A stretch of 44,975 bases of DNA from an uncultured Prevotella sp. (GCA_934281565.1 CAKQXI010000005.1:1-44975), one strand, 5' to 3'; shown: positions 8,032 through 17,217, counted from the first letter of the stretch. Translations and numbers: made by a program. Notes: generated from the letters alone by a model not told the origin.

Positions 8032-9492
8032 ATGAAAAAGATCTTAACATTATTGGCAGTGGCAGCCTTGGCTGCACCTACTGCGTTTGCAGCAGGAAAA
8101 GGAAAGATAGACAACAAGAATGTGGCTATCAAGTATTTGAATGATAATTTTGACACTTACGATAAACTACAAAAGACGATTTGGGCAAACCCAGAACTCG
8201 GCTTCTTGGAGTACAACAGTTCCAAACTCTTACAAGACCATCTCAAGGAGAATGGCTTTCAGGTAGAAGCAGGTATCTCTGGTATGCCTACGGCTTTTGT
8301 TGCCACTTATGGTAGCGGTTCGCCAGTGATTGGCTTCTTGGCAGAGTTTGACGCGCTTCCTGGTTTGTCGCAAGATACCGTACCCTATCGCAAACCTCGC
8401 ATAGAGGGCGAACCGGGACAAGGTTGTGGACATAACCTATTGGGTGTTGGTTCCACATCTGCGGCAGTGGCACTGAGCAAGTGGCTAAAAGCTAATCATC
8501 ACCAAGGAACTATCAAGATTTATGGCACTCCAGCAGAAGAAGGAGGAGCTGGTAAGGTATATATCGTGCGTGATGGATATTTCAAAGGAGTAGATGCTGT
8601 GCTCGATTGGCATCCTTCCTCACAGAATGGCGTGTCTGTCAACCCTGGCACAGCGATGCAGATGATTGACTATAAGTTTTATGGCAAGGCAGCTCATGCG
8701 GCAGGAAGTCCTTGGAAAGGTCGCTCTGCCTTGGATGCTGTGGAAGCACTCGACTATATGGTCAATATGCTTCGCGAACACGTGTTGCCATCCAGTCGCA
8801 TTCATTATGTGATAGCTGATGGTGGTTTTGCTCCCAATGTAGTTCCAGAGTATGCACGTGTATCTTATTACATCCGTAGTCCTCATCGTGATGTTCTCAA
8901 AGGACTTACTGAATGGATTGACTCTGCTGCTGTAGGTGCTGCCAAAGGAACCCAGACAAGAGTGGAAAAAGAAATCGTGGCTGGCACTTACGAGCGACTG
9001 CACAACAAAGCCTTAGCCAATGTGGTTCAGAAGAATTTTGAGCTTGTGGGAGGTGTGCAATACGATGCCCGTGAACGTGAGTTGGCAGAGGGTATCATCA
9101 AAACCTTGGGAGTAGGAGATACTATCCTTGTCCAAGCAGCCAAGGTTCAGCCTTTGGCTCCAGCTCCTAAGGAAGGCTCTGGTGGTTCATCTGATGTAGG
9201 CGATGTAAGCTGGTCTGTTCCTACGGTAAGCATTGGTACAGCCACTTTCGTTCCGGGTGCTCCGGGTCATAGTTGGCAAAACGTGGCTGTGGATGGTACT
9301 ACCATTGGTACAAAGGGAATGCTCAATGCTGCCAAGGTATTTAGCTTGACTGCCATCGACTTATTTACAAATCCTAAACTCTTGAAAGAGGCTAAAGCGG
9401 AGTTTGACCAAGTGAGGGGCAAGGACTTTGTTTATAAATCGTTGCTGGGCGACAGAAAGCCTGCGCTCGACTATCGCAAGAAAAATAAATAG
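8032..9492 (+). CDS. Exported M20-family amidohydrolase, AbgB-like
   Basis: 486 residues with a signal peptide (MKKILTLLAVAALAAPTAFA). Metallopeptidase family M20 features are clear: EFDALPGL, GCGHNLLGVGS with a metal His (about residues 137-144), GTPAEEGGAGK with the catalytic and metal Glu residues (about 165-175), DWHPSS, the dimerisation-domain segment KAAHAAGSPWKGRSALDA, and a late PGHSW His. It is closest in pattern to AbgB (aminobenzoyl-glutamate utilisation) and related N-acyl amino acid amidohydrolases. It should remove an acyl or aryl group from an amino acid in the periplasm. Some M20 enzymes deacylate N-acetyl-S-substituted cysteines; with the Cys/Met leader at 2275 such a substrate is plausible but not shown. 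It is the last gene of the operon. Confidence 0.85.
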   Translation: MKKILTLLAVAALAAPTAFAAGKGKIDNKNVAIKYLNDNFDTYDKLQKTIWANPELGFLEYNSSKLLQDHLKENGFQVEAGISGMPTAFVATYGSGSPVIGFLAEFDALPGLSQDTVPYRKPRIEGEPGQGCGHNLLGVGSTSAAVALSKWLKANHHQGTIKIYGTPAEEGGAGKVYIVRDGYFKGVDAVLDWHPSSQNGVSVNPGTAMQMIDYKFYGKAAHAAGSPWKGRSALDAVEALDYMVNMLREHVLPSSRIHYVIADGGFAPNVVPEYARVSYYIRSPHRDVLKGLTEWIDSAAVGAAKGTQTRVEKEIVAGTYERLHNKALANVVQKNFELVGGVQYDARERELAEGIIKTLGVGDTILVQAAKVQPLAPAPKEGSGGSSDVGDVSWSVPTVSIGTATFVPGAPGHSWQNVAVDGTTIGTKGMLNAAKVFSLTAIDLFTNPKLLKEAKAEFDQVRGKDFVYKSLLGDRKPALDYRKKNK

Positions 9493-9503
9493 CATTCCAT
9501 TGC

Positions 9504-9888
9504 ACAAATCTACCTCACATCTCACTATATATACATAAGTAGCTGAGAGAAAGGAAGTTGAAGCAGTGAGGTGTCTGGGTTTACACCACACTAATACCTC
9601 ACTCACACCTCACTATATTATTTATACAACTCTCGTGTAAGATGCCAAAGTGCAAGCATAACAATGCTGTCCTCTATCTTGACAGTACCCTGTCTTTCTT
9701 GGACAGCAGATTGCCTAAGAAAGATAGGATGCCGAAACTTATAAAGTATAGGCTACACATGATAGCTACATAAATGTAGTGAGGTGTCTGTGAGGTATTA
9801 GTGTGGTGTAAACCCAGACACCTCACTGCTTCAACTTCCTTTCTCTCAGCTAATTATGTAGATATAGTGAGATGTGAGGTAGATTTGT
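9504..9888. repeat. Foldback element with 115-bp inverted arms
   Basis: 9504-9618 is the near-perfect reverse complement of 9774-9888, with about seven mismatches and no indels. A 155-bp centre carries smaller hairpins (GACAG-tacc-CTGTC near 9680-9695, and TCTTTCTT/AAGAAAGA). Within each arm the unit CCTCAC...CTCACTAT occurs twice. It fills the 433-bp gap between the convergent M20 gene and the membrane-protein gene. It could be a MITE-like element, a bidirectional terminator or a structured RNA. No target-site duplication is evident. Confidence 0.75.
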
Positions 9889-9925
9889 ATTTCCCATTTC
9901 CTACGTTTTTATTTTAATTAATACA

Positions 9926-10468
9926 CTAATAAATAACATAATTTACAATCATAACGGATGAAAGCAAGCCTTTTTTATACAGACCAGAAATCATGACAAC
10001 ATCTCCGCATTGCAATCTTTCTTTAACAGGAATTTCGTTACGAACTATTAGTGCAACCATTTCATTATCCAATTTGAAGAATAGAGAAGCTGGTGAACGA
10101 TACCCACTAGATGCCGCTCTTTCTATCTTGGACTCAAAAGAACATATATTCTGTACTTTATTTGTATATACAACATTTACAATCGTATATAATGAAAACG
10201 TTATGCAAAATGTAGCCCAAAATGATATATGCAAAAGTCCTTTTTTAAGTTTCTTTATATACTTAAAATATAATCCTGCAATAAAACATATAGGAAGCAC
10301 TATTAAATACAAAAAAGAGAACTCTAAATAATATATGCTATAATATTGAGGGAGATAAATCTCAACAAGTAAAATGATACAACAATATACAAAATACTTG
10401 TAATAGGCTCTCTCTCCTTTTGTAGATTTAGGTTGTACCCTATATGAATGTCGTTTTTTAGAACTCAT
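9926..10468 (-). CDS. Hypothetical membrane protein
   Basis: 180 residues, no family recognised. After a basic N-terminus (MSSKKRHSYRVQ) there are three hydrophobic segments (YFVYCCIILLVEIYL, FLYLIVLPICFIAGLYF, ISFWATFCITFSLYTIVNVV) and then a soluble tail of about 70 residues ending in VMISGLYKKGLLSSVMIVNY. The tail looks beta-rich. A TAATTTTG -7 box lies upstream on the minus strand (10520-10527), divergent from the decayed small gene at 10635. The codon use is AT-rich, like the accessory genes that follow. Function unknown. Confidence 0.65.
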   Translation of the reverse strand: MSSKKRHSYRVQPKSTKGERAYYKYFVYCCIILLVEIYLPQYYSIYYLEFSFLYLIVLPICFIAGLYFKYIKKLKKGLLHISFWATFCITFSLYTIVNVVYTNKVQNICSFESKIERAASSGYRSPASLFFKLDNEMVALIVRNEIPVKERLQCGDVVMISGLYKKGLLSSVMIVNYVIY

Positions 10469-10519
10469 CTCTCATCATTTGATTTATTTAAGATATTGCC
10501 AGTACCCTTTTTCTAAGTG

Positions 10520-10527
10520 CAAAATTA
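10520..10527 (-). promoter_or_regulatory. -7 box for the membrane-protein gene
   Basis: The minus strand reads TAATTTTG about 50 nt before the ATG at 10468. No well-spaced TTTG -33 box was found, so this is a tentative call. Confidence 0.35.
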
Positions 10528-10634
10528 CGAAAATATTTAGAACAAAATAGATTGTCTTAACTTTTTTCAAAGAAAACAATAAGAAACTCAAAAAAAATAT
10601 TTATATTTGCACATGAAATAAAAAATACTATAGT

Positions 10635-10813
10635 ATGGAATCAATGATAAGAACACCAAAACCAGACAAATTAGCTTTTACGATATTGGCAATAGAAGTC
10701 TGTGCAAAAAAAAAATGAATCTATCTCCATCTTTGCATACAGAAAGTAAAGAGGCTGTTGCCAATGATATTGTTGAAGCATTACATAATTGGGAGAAGGA
10801 AGAATGTGTATGA
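10635..10813 (+). pseudogene. Decayed DUF3791-like small gene
   Basis: The first frame (ATG 10635) gives PDKLAFTILAIEVCAKK and stops just after a run of ten A. The next frame (from 10715) gives MNLSPS then LHTESKEAVANDIVEALHNW and ends at 10813. Joined, these look like the start and end of the short Bacteroidetes DUF3791-type proteins, with a frameshift in the A-run and about 20 residues missing between SPS and LHT. Members often sit beside DUF3990 genes; none is present here. After the TGA, 18 further codons stay open in frame (to VIDAVEAYIK). A TATATTTG -7 box is at 10602-10609. The family call is from memory of typical sequences and is moderately sure. Confidence 0.45.
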
Positions 10814-11002
10814 AACAACTTTATTGCCGATGATAGAGTCATTGATGCGGTAGAAGCATACATTAAGTAAGTTGATCTATCACAAGCCCAATTGTCTAAT
10901 TTATATCTTAAACCAAGAAATTCCTAATATGGAAAATCTTGAACAACTTTTTGTAGTTCAAGTGGTTATAACAATATTAATTTATCGTGTTATACTTAAT
11001 TG

Positions 11003-12073
11003 ATGTTACATTCAAAAAACAAACCAATTATAACTCTTGAAAATGGTATCATAGTTCCATGTCAAGAACCTGTGATTGTTTCTGCAAGCAGAAGCACGGA
11101 TATTCCTGCATTTTATTGCGACTGGTTTTTCCATCGTTTAAAAGTCGGGTATTCAGCATGGACAAATCCATTTAATGGAGTGAAAATGTATGTGAGTTAT
11201 GCCAAAACACGATTTATCGTATTTTGGTCAAAGAATCCCCAACCTCTTATCCCATATTTAGAAGCATTAAAAGAAAAAAATATAGGGTGCTACATACAGT
11301 ATACTTTGAATGACTATCAAAAAGAAAGATTAGAGGCTGGAGTGCCGAGATTAGAGCAAAGGATTGAAACATTTAAGGCTCTTGTTAGAAAGTTAGGTGT
11401 GGGACATATCATTTGGAGATTTGATCCGCTTATTCTCACTGATAAAATAAACATCCCATCCTTGCTTGAAAAAATAAAGAATATTGGAAACCAATTAAAA
11501 GGCTATACAGAAAAGTTGGTCTTTAGTTTTGCTGATATTGGAATCTATGCCAAAGTAAAACGCAACTTGGAAGACAATCACATTAATTATGAGGAGTGGA
11601 CGGAAGAAAAAATGCTTTACTTTGCGCAAGAATTAGTAAAACTGAATAAAGAACTCAATTGGAATTTTGAGTTGGCAACATGCGCAGAAGCTATTGATTT
11701 AGAAAGTATAAAACATAATCATTGTATTGATGATGAGCTGATTATTAGATTAGCATATGAAGATAAGAAACTGATGGAGTTTCTAAAAGCAGAGATCTTA
11801 CCTTTGCCTCCAACGGATTTGTTCGGCTACTCGGAAGATCTGCCTGATGATGTGATATTATTGCCAAATAATCTTTATGCTATCCATGGCAACAATAAGG
11901 ATAGAGGCCAACGAAAATTCTGTGGCTGTATAAATGCAAAAGATATTGGGCAATATAACACCTGTATTCATCAATGTGAATATTGCTATGCCAATACCTC
12001 AAAAATGTTAGCAAAAAAGAATTTTAAATGTCACTTAGCCAATCCAAAAGCTGAGACTATAACGGGAAAGTAA
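11003..12073 (+). CDS. DUF1848 family protein with C-terminal radical-SAM signature
   Basis: 356 residues from the ATG at 11003; a TTG three nt earlier is a less likely start. The protein begins with the DUF1848 signature (VIVSASRSTDIPAFYCDWFF, about residues 23-43), continues through a TIM-barrel-like region (FIVFWSKNPQPL; GHIIWRFDPLIL), and ends with a Cys cluster: C307-x-C309, then CX3CX2C at C321, C325 and C328 (TCIHQCEYCYA). CX3CX2C is the 4Fe-4S/SAM motif of radical SAM enzymes, and the CYA ending recalls spore photoproduct lyase-like sequences. Its position near the C-terminus is unusual for that superfamily. The reaction is unknown. It is 13 nt upstream of the giant helicase gene, so the two are almost certainly co-transcribed and may act together. 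Confidence 0.8.
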   Translation: MLHSKNKPIITLENGIIVPCQEPVIVSASRSTDIPAFYCDWFFHRLKVGYSAWTNPFNGVKMYVSYAKTRFIVFWSKNPQPLIPYLEALKEKNIGCYIQYTLNDYQKERLEAGVPRLEQRIETFKALVRKLGVGHIIWRFDPLILTDKINIPSLLEKIKNIGNQLKGYTEKLVFSFADIGIYAKVKRNLEDNHINYEEWTEEKMLYFAQELVKLNKELNWNFELATCAEAIDLESIKHNHCIDDELIIRLAYEDKKLMEFLKAEILPLPPTDLFGYSEDLPDDVILLPNNLYAIHGNNKDRGQRKFCGCINAKDIGQYNTCIHQCEYCYANTSKMLAKKNFKCHLANPKAETITGK

Positions 12074-12086
12074 GTCTGAAATCGTT

Positions 12087-15000
12087 ATGAAACCGATAAT
12101 ATATGAATTTGAAGAGTTTGACCACAGAGATGCAAAACTCAAGTTCGACTACTTGAAAGAGGTAGTTGAAAAGTATGTTTCCTTAAACAATTTACCACAG
12201 ATTCTTCTTGGCAATCATAGTTTTAATGGTATCCAAACGGATGCCATGGTAATTACAGCAGATACAATTATCATCTTTGTTTTCAAGAATTATAAGGGGA
12301 CAATTGTTCCTGCACTTAAGGGTAAATGGAAAACGGAAGATGGCAAAATAATAGAAGGTGGTTATGGAAGAATTAGTCCATATCATCAAGCCTATTATTT
12401 AAAAGTACAGGCAGAGAAATGGATTCATAAAATACTTTCCAAAATGATCGTAAGAATTTGCCTTACCTTTGACGAAGATGCAACGATTTCTCCTTCCAAC
12501 ATGGACTGTGTCAGTAACTGGTTAGACATTATTAGCATTTCCGATATTAGCAATTACTTATCTTCGCAATTATCTTCTGCAAACAATGGCGATATCAATA
12601 AGATAGAAGATATATTGAATCTCAAAAGACCGTACCATGAATTACAAGACAAGCTGATACCCATAGAAACGGTTTCAGAATATTATGATGAGTTAGCCAA
12701 TATACCAGAAAATCTTCCTATTAGGAATAAATATGCCATATTAAATAAAGTCTTGAATCATGTTATTGATCAAAAGACAAGAGAAATAAGTCTTAAGTTT
12801 ACAGGACCTTTTTCTAAGATACAATACTTGATCCGTGAGTATGGCATAGATAAGAGTTTGGCATTGGCAATTAATGATACACGAGTTCGTTTAAGATCTT
12901 TAGCCCAAAAAGAAGAGTCAGAACTCGTCTCATGTTATTTCATAGACTTAAAGACATTATGTAAGTTCATTAGTAATATCTATGAAGATGCGCAGATTCC
13001 GGAAATCTTATCAAGACTATTTCCTGTTGAGACAGAGAAGTATACAAGGAAACGCCTGAAAGATGCATTTGGTACGATTATAGATTATGTTCGTTGTGTG
13101 GTTAACGAATGGGATGATTCGTATATCTATGCTACTGTTGAACGTACTGGTGAAGATATAAAGATAGATTATACCACCAAGCAAAAATATAATCTGAGTG
13201 AAGAATGGTCATATATCGGTAAGCTCATAGAGGAAGGTAGCATTTTGAATTTAGTGAAACCAAGAATTGAGAATGAAATCATATATCCAGAATTGATTAT
13301 TCTTAATCCCGATTACCTAGTCAATGTAACGGTCATTGCTAGTTGTTTTGAGGAATTTGGTGAATCTTACAAGATGAATCTCATCCATAAGATAAGCCCC
13401 AATGCTAACACAGTGCCAATACTTTTAGGTAATTTTGCAGGGCAATTGCTTGATGAGACTTCTTTTCACAAGGAGCAGTCTTATAATGATAGCATGAAGC
13501 ATTTCTTCAGAAAAAATGCATTATCATTTGCATGCTGTAAGGATTCTTTAATAGGATTTCATGTAGATGCACAAAAACAAAAGAGCATCATAGAAAGAGT
13601 TATATCACAAGAACATAGAATTCATCAAAAGGATGGAAAGCCAATATCTTCTGAGGAATTGATATTGGAGCCTACTTATTTTTGTGAACCTCTCGGCTTA
13701 CAAGGTCGCTTGGACTTTATACATTTCAACAATAGAACGATTATCGAGCAGAAAAGTGGAAAAGCCAAATGGCCAGACAATCCCGATGCAATAACACAGC
13801 AAACGAAACATTACATCCAGCTTTTGCTATATAGAGCTATTTTTCATTATGCCTATAAGAAGATTGACTATAATAAGTTAGCTGCATGGTTGTTCTATTC
13901 CAAGTATGAAAATGGATTATTAGAGATAGGCTCGGCACCAAAATTGCTGTTTCAAGCCTTTAAAATCAGAAATTTGATTGTATGGAGCGATATGCTTTGT
14001 GCAAAAAATGGTATGAATTCTTTCTTAGACTCACTGACTGCCGATAAGATTTTCCCTAATACAGTGGATGGAAGATTTTGTAAATGGGTTAAACCGAGAA
14101 TAAATAAACTGCTGTCACAAATATCCAATGCATCTGATTTGGAAAGAGCATACTATTATAGATTTATGCGATTTATTGCCAATGAACATATGCTTTCAAA
14201 AGTTGGCAATAAAGAGAAGGAGGATGAAGGGGTCTCTAGTTTATGGAACAGTTCTCTTCTCGATAGAAAAGAAGCAGGTAATATCTATGACCATCTGGAT
14301 ATGAAACTGGAGACAGAAGATAAAGAAGTGGAATTGATAAAATTCTACTTTCGTGAAACTGTTGACCAAGATGTCTCAAATTTCAGAGTTGGTGATATTG
14401 TTGTGTTCTACCCTTATGATTACAATTCGGAGCCAATCGTTACCTCAAACATCGTCTTTAGAGGAACCATTACGCAAATCAAGTCGAAGTATGTAGAAGT
14501 AAAACTTCGCTATCCGCAACATAGGAGAATCTTCTCATATTTTCGGGAAGATTCCAAGTGCTTGTCGTGGGCTATAGAACATGATTTCATGGAATCTTCT
14601 TACTCTTCACTGTATAGAGGCATGCAAACTTTCCTTTGTGCTAATCAAGATAGAAGAGACCTCATCTTGGGGCAAAGGAAACCAGTGATAGATACTTCTA
14701 TTCAATTGGTAGGTGATTATAATTCACCAGAGTTCAATGATATGGTGCTTAGAACCAAGCAGGCTCAAGATATATATATCATTGTGGGACCTCCTGGAAC
14801 AGGTAAGACTTCTTATGGTATGTTGAATGTTTTACAAGAACATTTGACAGACCCTGGTGTATCAGTTTTACTAATGGCATACACCAACCGAGCAGTAGAC
14901 GAAATCTGTAGTAAGTTGGTGGAAAATAAATTAGATTTTATACGTTTGGGAAGTGAGCTTGGTTGTAGTGAGGAATATCGAAAATATTTATTTGACAACA

Positions 15001-17027
15001 AGGTGGCAAACATGGAGAATATCAAGGTTGGCGATGTGAAAAACTTGATTTGTCAGACTCGAATTATTTGTGGAACCACCACGGCATTGAATAGCAAAAT
15101 AGAAATCTTCAATCTCAAGAAATTTGATCTTGCGATTATCGATGAAGCTTCTCAGATTTTGGAACCTTTCGTACTAGGACTACTGAGTGTTCCCCATGAA
15201 GAAAATGGGAAAAAAGAGAATGCCATTGCTAAATTTGTGCTCATTGGTGATGAAAAGCAGTTGCCAGCTGTGGTACAACAATCAGCCAACGAATCTGCTG
15301 TAAATGAACCTTTGCTAAATAAAATTGGCTTAACAGATTGTAGACTCTCCTTATTTGAGAGATTTGAAAAGTTATTAGGGAAAGACGACGAAAGATACTG
15401 TCATGTACTTACCAAACAAGGTAGAATGCATTCAGAGATAGCAAAATTTCCGAATTATACATTTTATCAAAACACGCTCAAGATTGTACCATTGGAACAT
15501 CAGTTGCAGAAAACTCCAACCGTAGGTTTGGGGAGAAATGGCATTGAAGACTTGTTGCTAACTCGAAGAGTTGCTTTCTTGTCTTGCCGTCCTTCACGAG
15601 CAATCAATGCAAATGAAACAGACAAGGTAAATAGTGCTGAGGCAAAGATAATAGCTGCAACTGTAATTCAAGGCTACGAAATGATAAAAGATAATTTTGA
15701 TGTCAATAAGTCTATAGGAGTAATTGTGCCTTATCGCAATCAGATTTCAGCAATCAGGAATATGATAGATAATATGAGCAAAGCAAAGGGAATTACATGC
15801 TTGCATGATATAACAATTGATACCGTAGAGCGTTACCAAGGCAGCCAAAGAGACCTTATTATATATGGTTTTACAGCCAAAAAGAACTACCAGTTGAATT
15901 TCTTGACAAGCAATGAGTATTTTGATGAAAATGAAGGTGCTATTATCGACAGAAAATTGAATGTTGCAATGACCAGAGCCAAGAAAAACCTTGTCATGGT
16001 GGGTAATGACTCTCTGTTAGTACAAGATATTACGTTTTATAAACTCATTGAGTATTGCAAGAGCATTCAGAGTTTCTTACAGATAGAACCAAACACATAT
16101 GTCACCGGTAATTTCTCCATTCCCAAAATAGAGTTTTTGGATAACTCTGCTTTTGTAAATTCTGTTTTTACTACAGACACAAAATTTCAGAGGGCATATG
16201 ATAAGTTGGTGATGGAACCAATTAAAAAGGCAACTAAGACAATTTGGCCAAATATTATCTTAGGCAATGAAATGGATGTCAATATGAGTATTATCGGTTA
16301 TGGAAGAATTGAGTTCTCTAATCAGCTATCCTTGTTCTCGACAGAACAAGGTAACATGATGGCGGTGTCGCCTCAAGAACAAGTATTGCTCTATGCCTAT
16401 TATATTATGAGACAACATTATTGTAGCTATAAAGCCATTCTTACATCCTTTAGGACATTTTTTGAGAAGGAGTTTATGGCATGTAAAAAACGTATTCATT
16501 ATATAGATATTGGTTGTGGTCCATCCACTTGCATTTCTGCATTGCTCAATACGATAGATGATATAGAGCACATTGATTATGTAGGTGTAGATATATCTAC
16601 AGCAATGAAAAAGTTGGGAAATGATATGCTAAGGGAACAAGCATTTAACAACATGAATGTTAGATTTATGACTTCATTCAATGAGTTGTCTGATGAATAT
16701 TGGGAAAATAAATCTCAAATATCCTCTTTGTTCATATTCAACTTTTCCTACTTCTTTTCAAATGTGAAATCAGACTTTACGGAGAAACTCGCTTTGAGAA
16801 TCGTACATATAATGAACAAATATTCACTGAATAGATACTTGTTCATTATACAACATTCTAAAACAGACAGCAAAAACTTCATGTCTTATAAAGTCTTTAA
16901 AAAGATAGTTTTAGACAAGCCAAACGCTATTAAAATATTGAAGTCGGGAGAAGATTATTTTAGTTATCAATTGAATGGTAATAGTAAATCTTTGAATTTC
17001 TGTTTTGAAATATGGAAATCAAATTAA
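12087..17027 (+). CDS. NERD-like / PD-(D/E)XK / UPF1-type helicase / methyltransferase fusion
   Basis: 1646 residues. The N-terminus (about 20-150) resembles a NERD nuclease-related domain (ILLGNHSFNGIQTDAMVITA, HQAYYLKVQAEKW). Around 500-620 is a Cas4/Dna2-type PD-(D/E)XK domain: GLQGRLDF with D543, IIEQKSGKA with E554 and K556, then QTKHYIQLLLYRA. A superfamily 1B UPF1/Dna2 helicase follows: Walker A GPPGTGKT (901-908), AYTNRAVDEI, Walker B IIDEASQ (D1019, E1020), LIGDEKQLPAV, QGRMHSEIAKFPN, VIVPYRNQI, TVERYQGSQRDLI and VAMTRAKKNLVMVG (R1297). The last ~190 residues form a class I SAM methyltransferase-like domain with IDIGCGPST (D1474) and YVGVDIS. All helicase motifs look intact. The combination suggests a nucleic-acid defence or repair enzyme. 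Gene context (DUF1848 partner, AT-rich patch) supports an accessory role. Confidence 0.85.
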   Translation: MKPIIYEFEEFDHRDAKLKFDYLKEVVEKYVSLNNLPQILLGNHSFNGIQTDAMVITADTIIIFVFKNYKGTIVPALKGKWKTEDGKIIEGGYGRISPYHQAYYLKVQAEKWIHKILSKMIVRICLTFDEDATISPSNMDCVSNWLDIISISDISNYLSSQLSSANNGDINKIEDILNLKRPYHELQDKLIPIETVSEYYDELANIPENLPIRNKYAILNKVLNHVIDQKTREISLKFTGPFSKIQYLIREYGIDKSLALAINDTRVRLRSLAQKEESELVSCYFIDLKTLCKFISNIYEDAQIPEILSRLFPVETEKYTRKRLKDAFGTIIDYVRCVVNEWDDSYIYATVERTGEDIKIDYTTKQKYNLSEEWSYIGKLIEEGSILNLVKPRIENEIIYPELIILNPDYLVNVTVIASCFEEFGESYKMNLIHKISPNANTVPILLGNFAGQLLDETSFHKEQSYNDSMKHFFRKNALSFACCKDSLIGFHVDAQKQKSIIERVISQEHRIHQKDGKPISSEELILEPTYFCEPLGLQGRLDFIHFNNRTIIEQKSGKAKWPDNPDAITQQTKHYIQLLLYRAIFHYAYKKIDYNKLAAWLFYSKYENGLLEIGSAPKLLFQAFKIRNLIVWSDMLCAKNGMNSFLDSLTADKIFPNTVDGRFCKWVKPRINKLLSQISNASDLERAYYYRFMRFIANEHMLSKVGNKEKEDEGVSSLWNSSLLDRKEAGNIYDHLDMKLETEDKEVELIKFYFRETVDQDVSNFRVGDIVVFYPYDYNSEPIVTSNIVFRGTITQIKSKYVEVKLRYPQHRRIFSYFREDSKCLSWAIEHDFMESSYSSLYRGMQTFLCANQDRRDLILGQRKPVIDTSIQLVGDYNSPEFNDMVLRTKQAQDIYIIVGPPGTGKTSYGMLNVLQEHLTDPGVSVLLMAYTNRAVDEICSKLVENKLDFIRLGSELGCSEEYRKYLFDNKVANMENIKVGDVKNLICQTRIICGTTTALNSKIEIFNLKKFDLAIIDEASQILEPFVLGLLSVPHEENGKKENAIAKFVLIGDEKQLPAVVQQSANESAVNEPLLNKIGLTDCRLSLFERFEKLLGKDDERYCHVLTKQGRMHSEIAKFPNYTFYQNTLKIVPLEHQLQKTPTVGLGRNGIEDLLLTRRVAFLSCRPSRAINANETDKVNSAEAKIIAATVIQGYEMIKDNFDVNKSIGVIVPYRNQISAIRNMIDNMSKAKGITCLHDITIDTVERYQGSQRDLIIYGFTAKKNYQLNFLTSNEYFDENEGAIIDRKLNVAMTRAKKNLVMVGNDSLLVQDITFYKLIEYCKSIQSFLQIEPNTYVTGNFSIPKIEFLDNSAFVNSVFTTDTKFQRAYDKLVMEPIKKATKTIWPNIILGNEMDVNMSIIGYGRIEFSNQLSLFSTEQGNMMAVSPQEQVLLYAYYIMRQHYCSYKAILTSFRTFFEKEFMACKKRIHYIDIGCGPSTCISALLNTIDDIEHIDYVGVDISTAMKKLGNDMLREQAFNNMNVRFMTSFNELSDEYWENKSQISSLFIFNFSYFFSNVKSDFTEKLALRIVHIMNKYSLNRYLFIIQHSKTDSKNFMSYKVFKKIVLDKPNAIKILKSGEDYFSYQLNGNSKSLNFCFEIWKSN

Positions 17028-17130
17028 ATAACCCCATGTAGATCTATATCGTTTGGGGGCAAAGAACATCAAATTGCTCTATAATAGGAAATATTCCTCC
17101 TAAAGGAATGAGTTTCTCAGATTTTATTTG

Positions 17131-17138
17131 TACTTTTG
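17131..17138 (+). promoter_or_regulatory. Possible -7 box for the GT2 genes
   Basis: TACTTTTG fits TAnnTTTG and lies about 80 nt before the first GT2 gene. A matching TTTG about 20 bp upstream is not clear, so support is partial. The 184-bp gap from the helicase gene implies a new transcript. Confidence 0.4.
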
Positions 17139-17217
17139 CTATGTCATCAGTGTTTTATATGTTTTTATGCAACACTAAGATAAGTGAAATTTCTGTAAAT
17201 TCGACAATAAAGTGGAT

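Noticed and set aside
8032..9492. Carboxypeptidase or classical dipeptidase identity for the M20 gene
   Set aside because: The GCGHNLLGVGS and KAAHAAGSPWKGRSA segments fit the AbgB-like amidohydrolase branch better than PepT/PepD-type peptidases.
10678..10863. 61-codon minus-strand frame over the DUF3791-like relic
   Set aside because: Low-complexity Ser/Leu-rich translation antisense to the recognisable plus-strand remnants.
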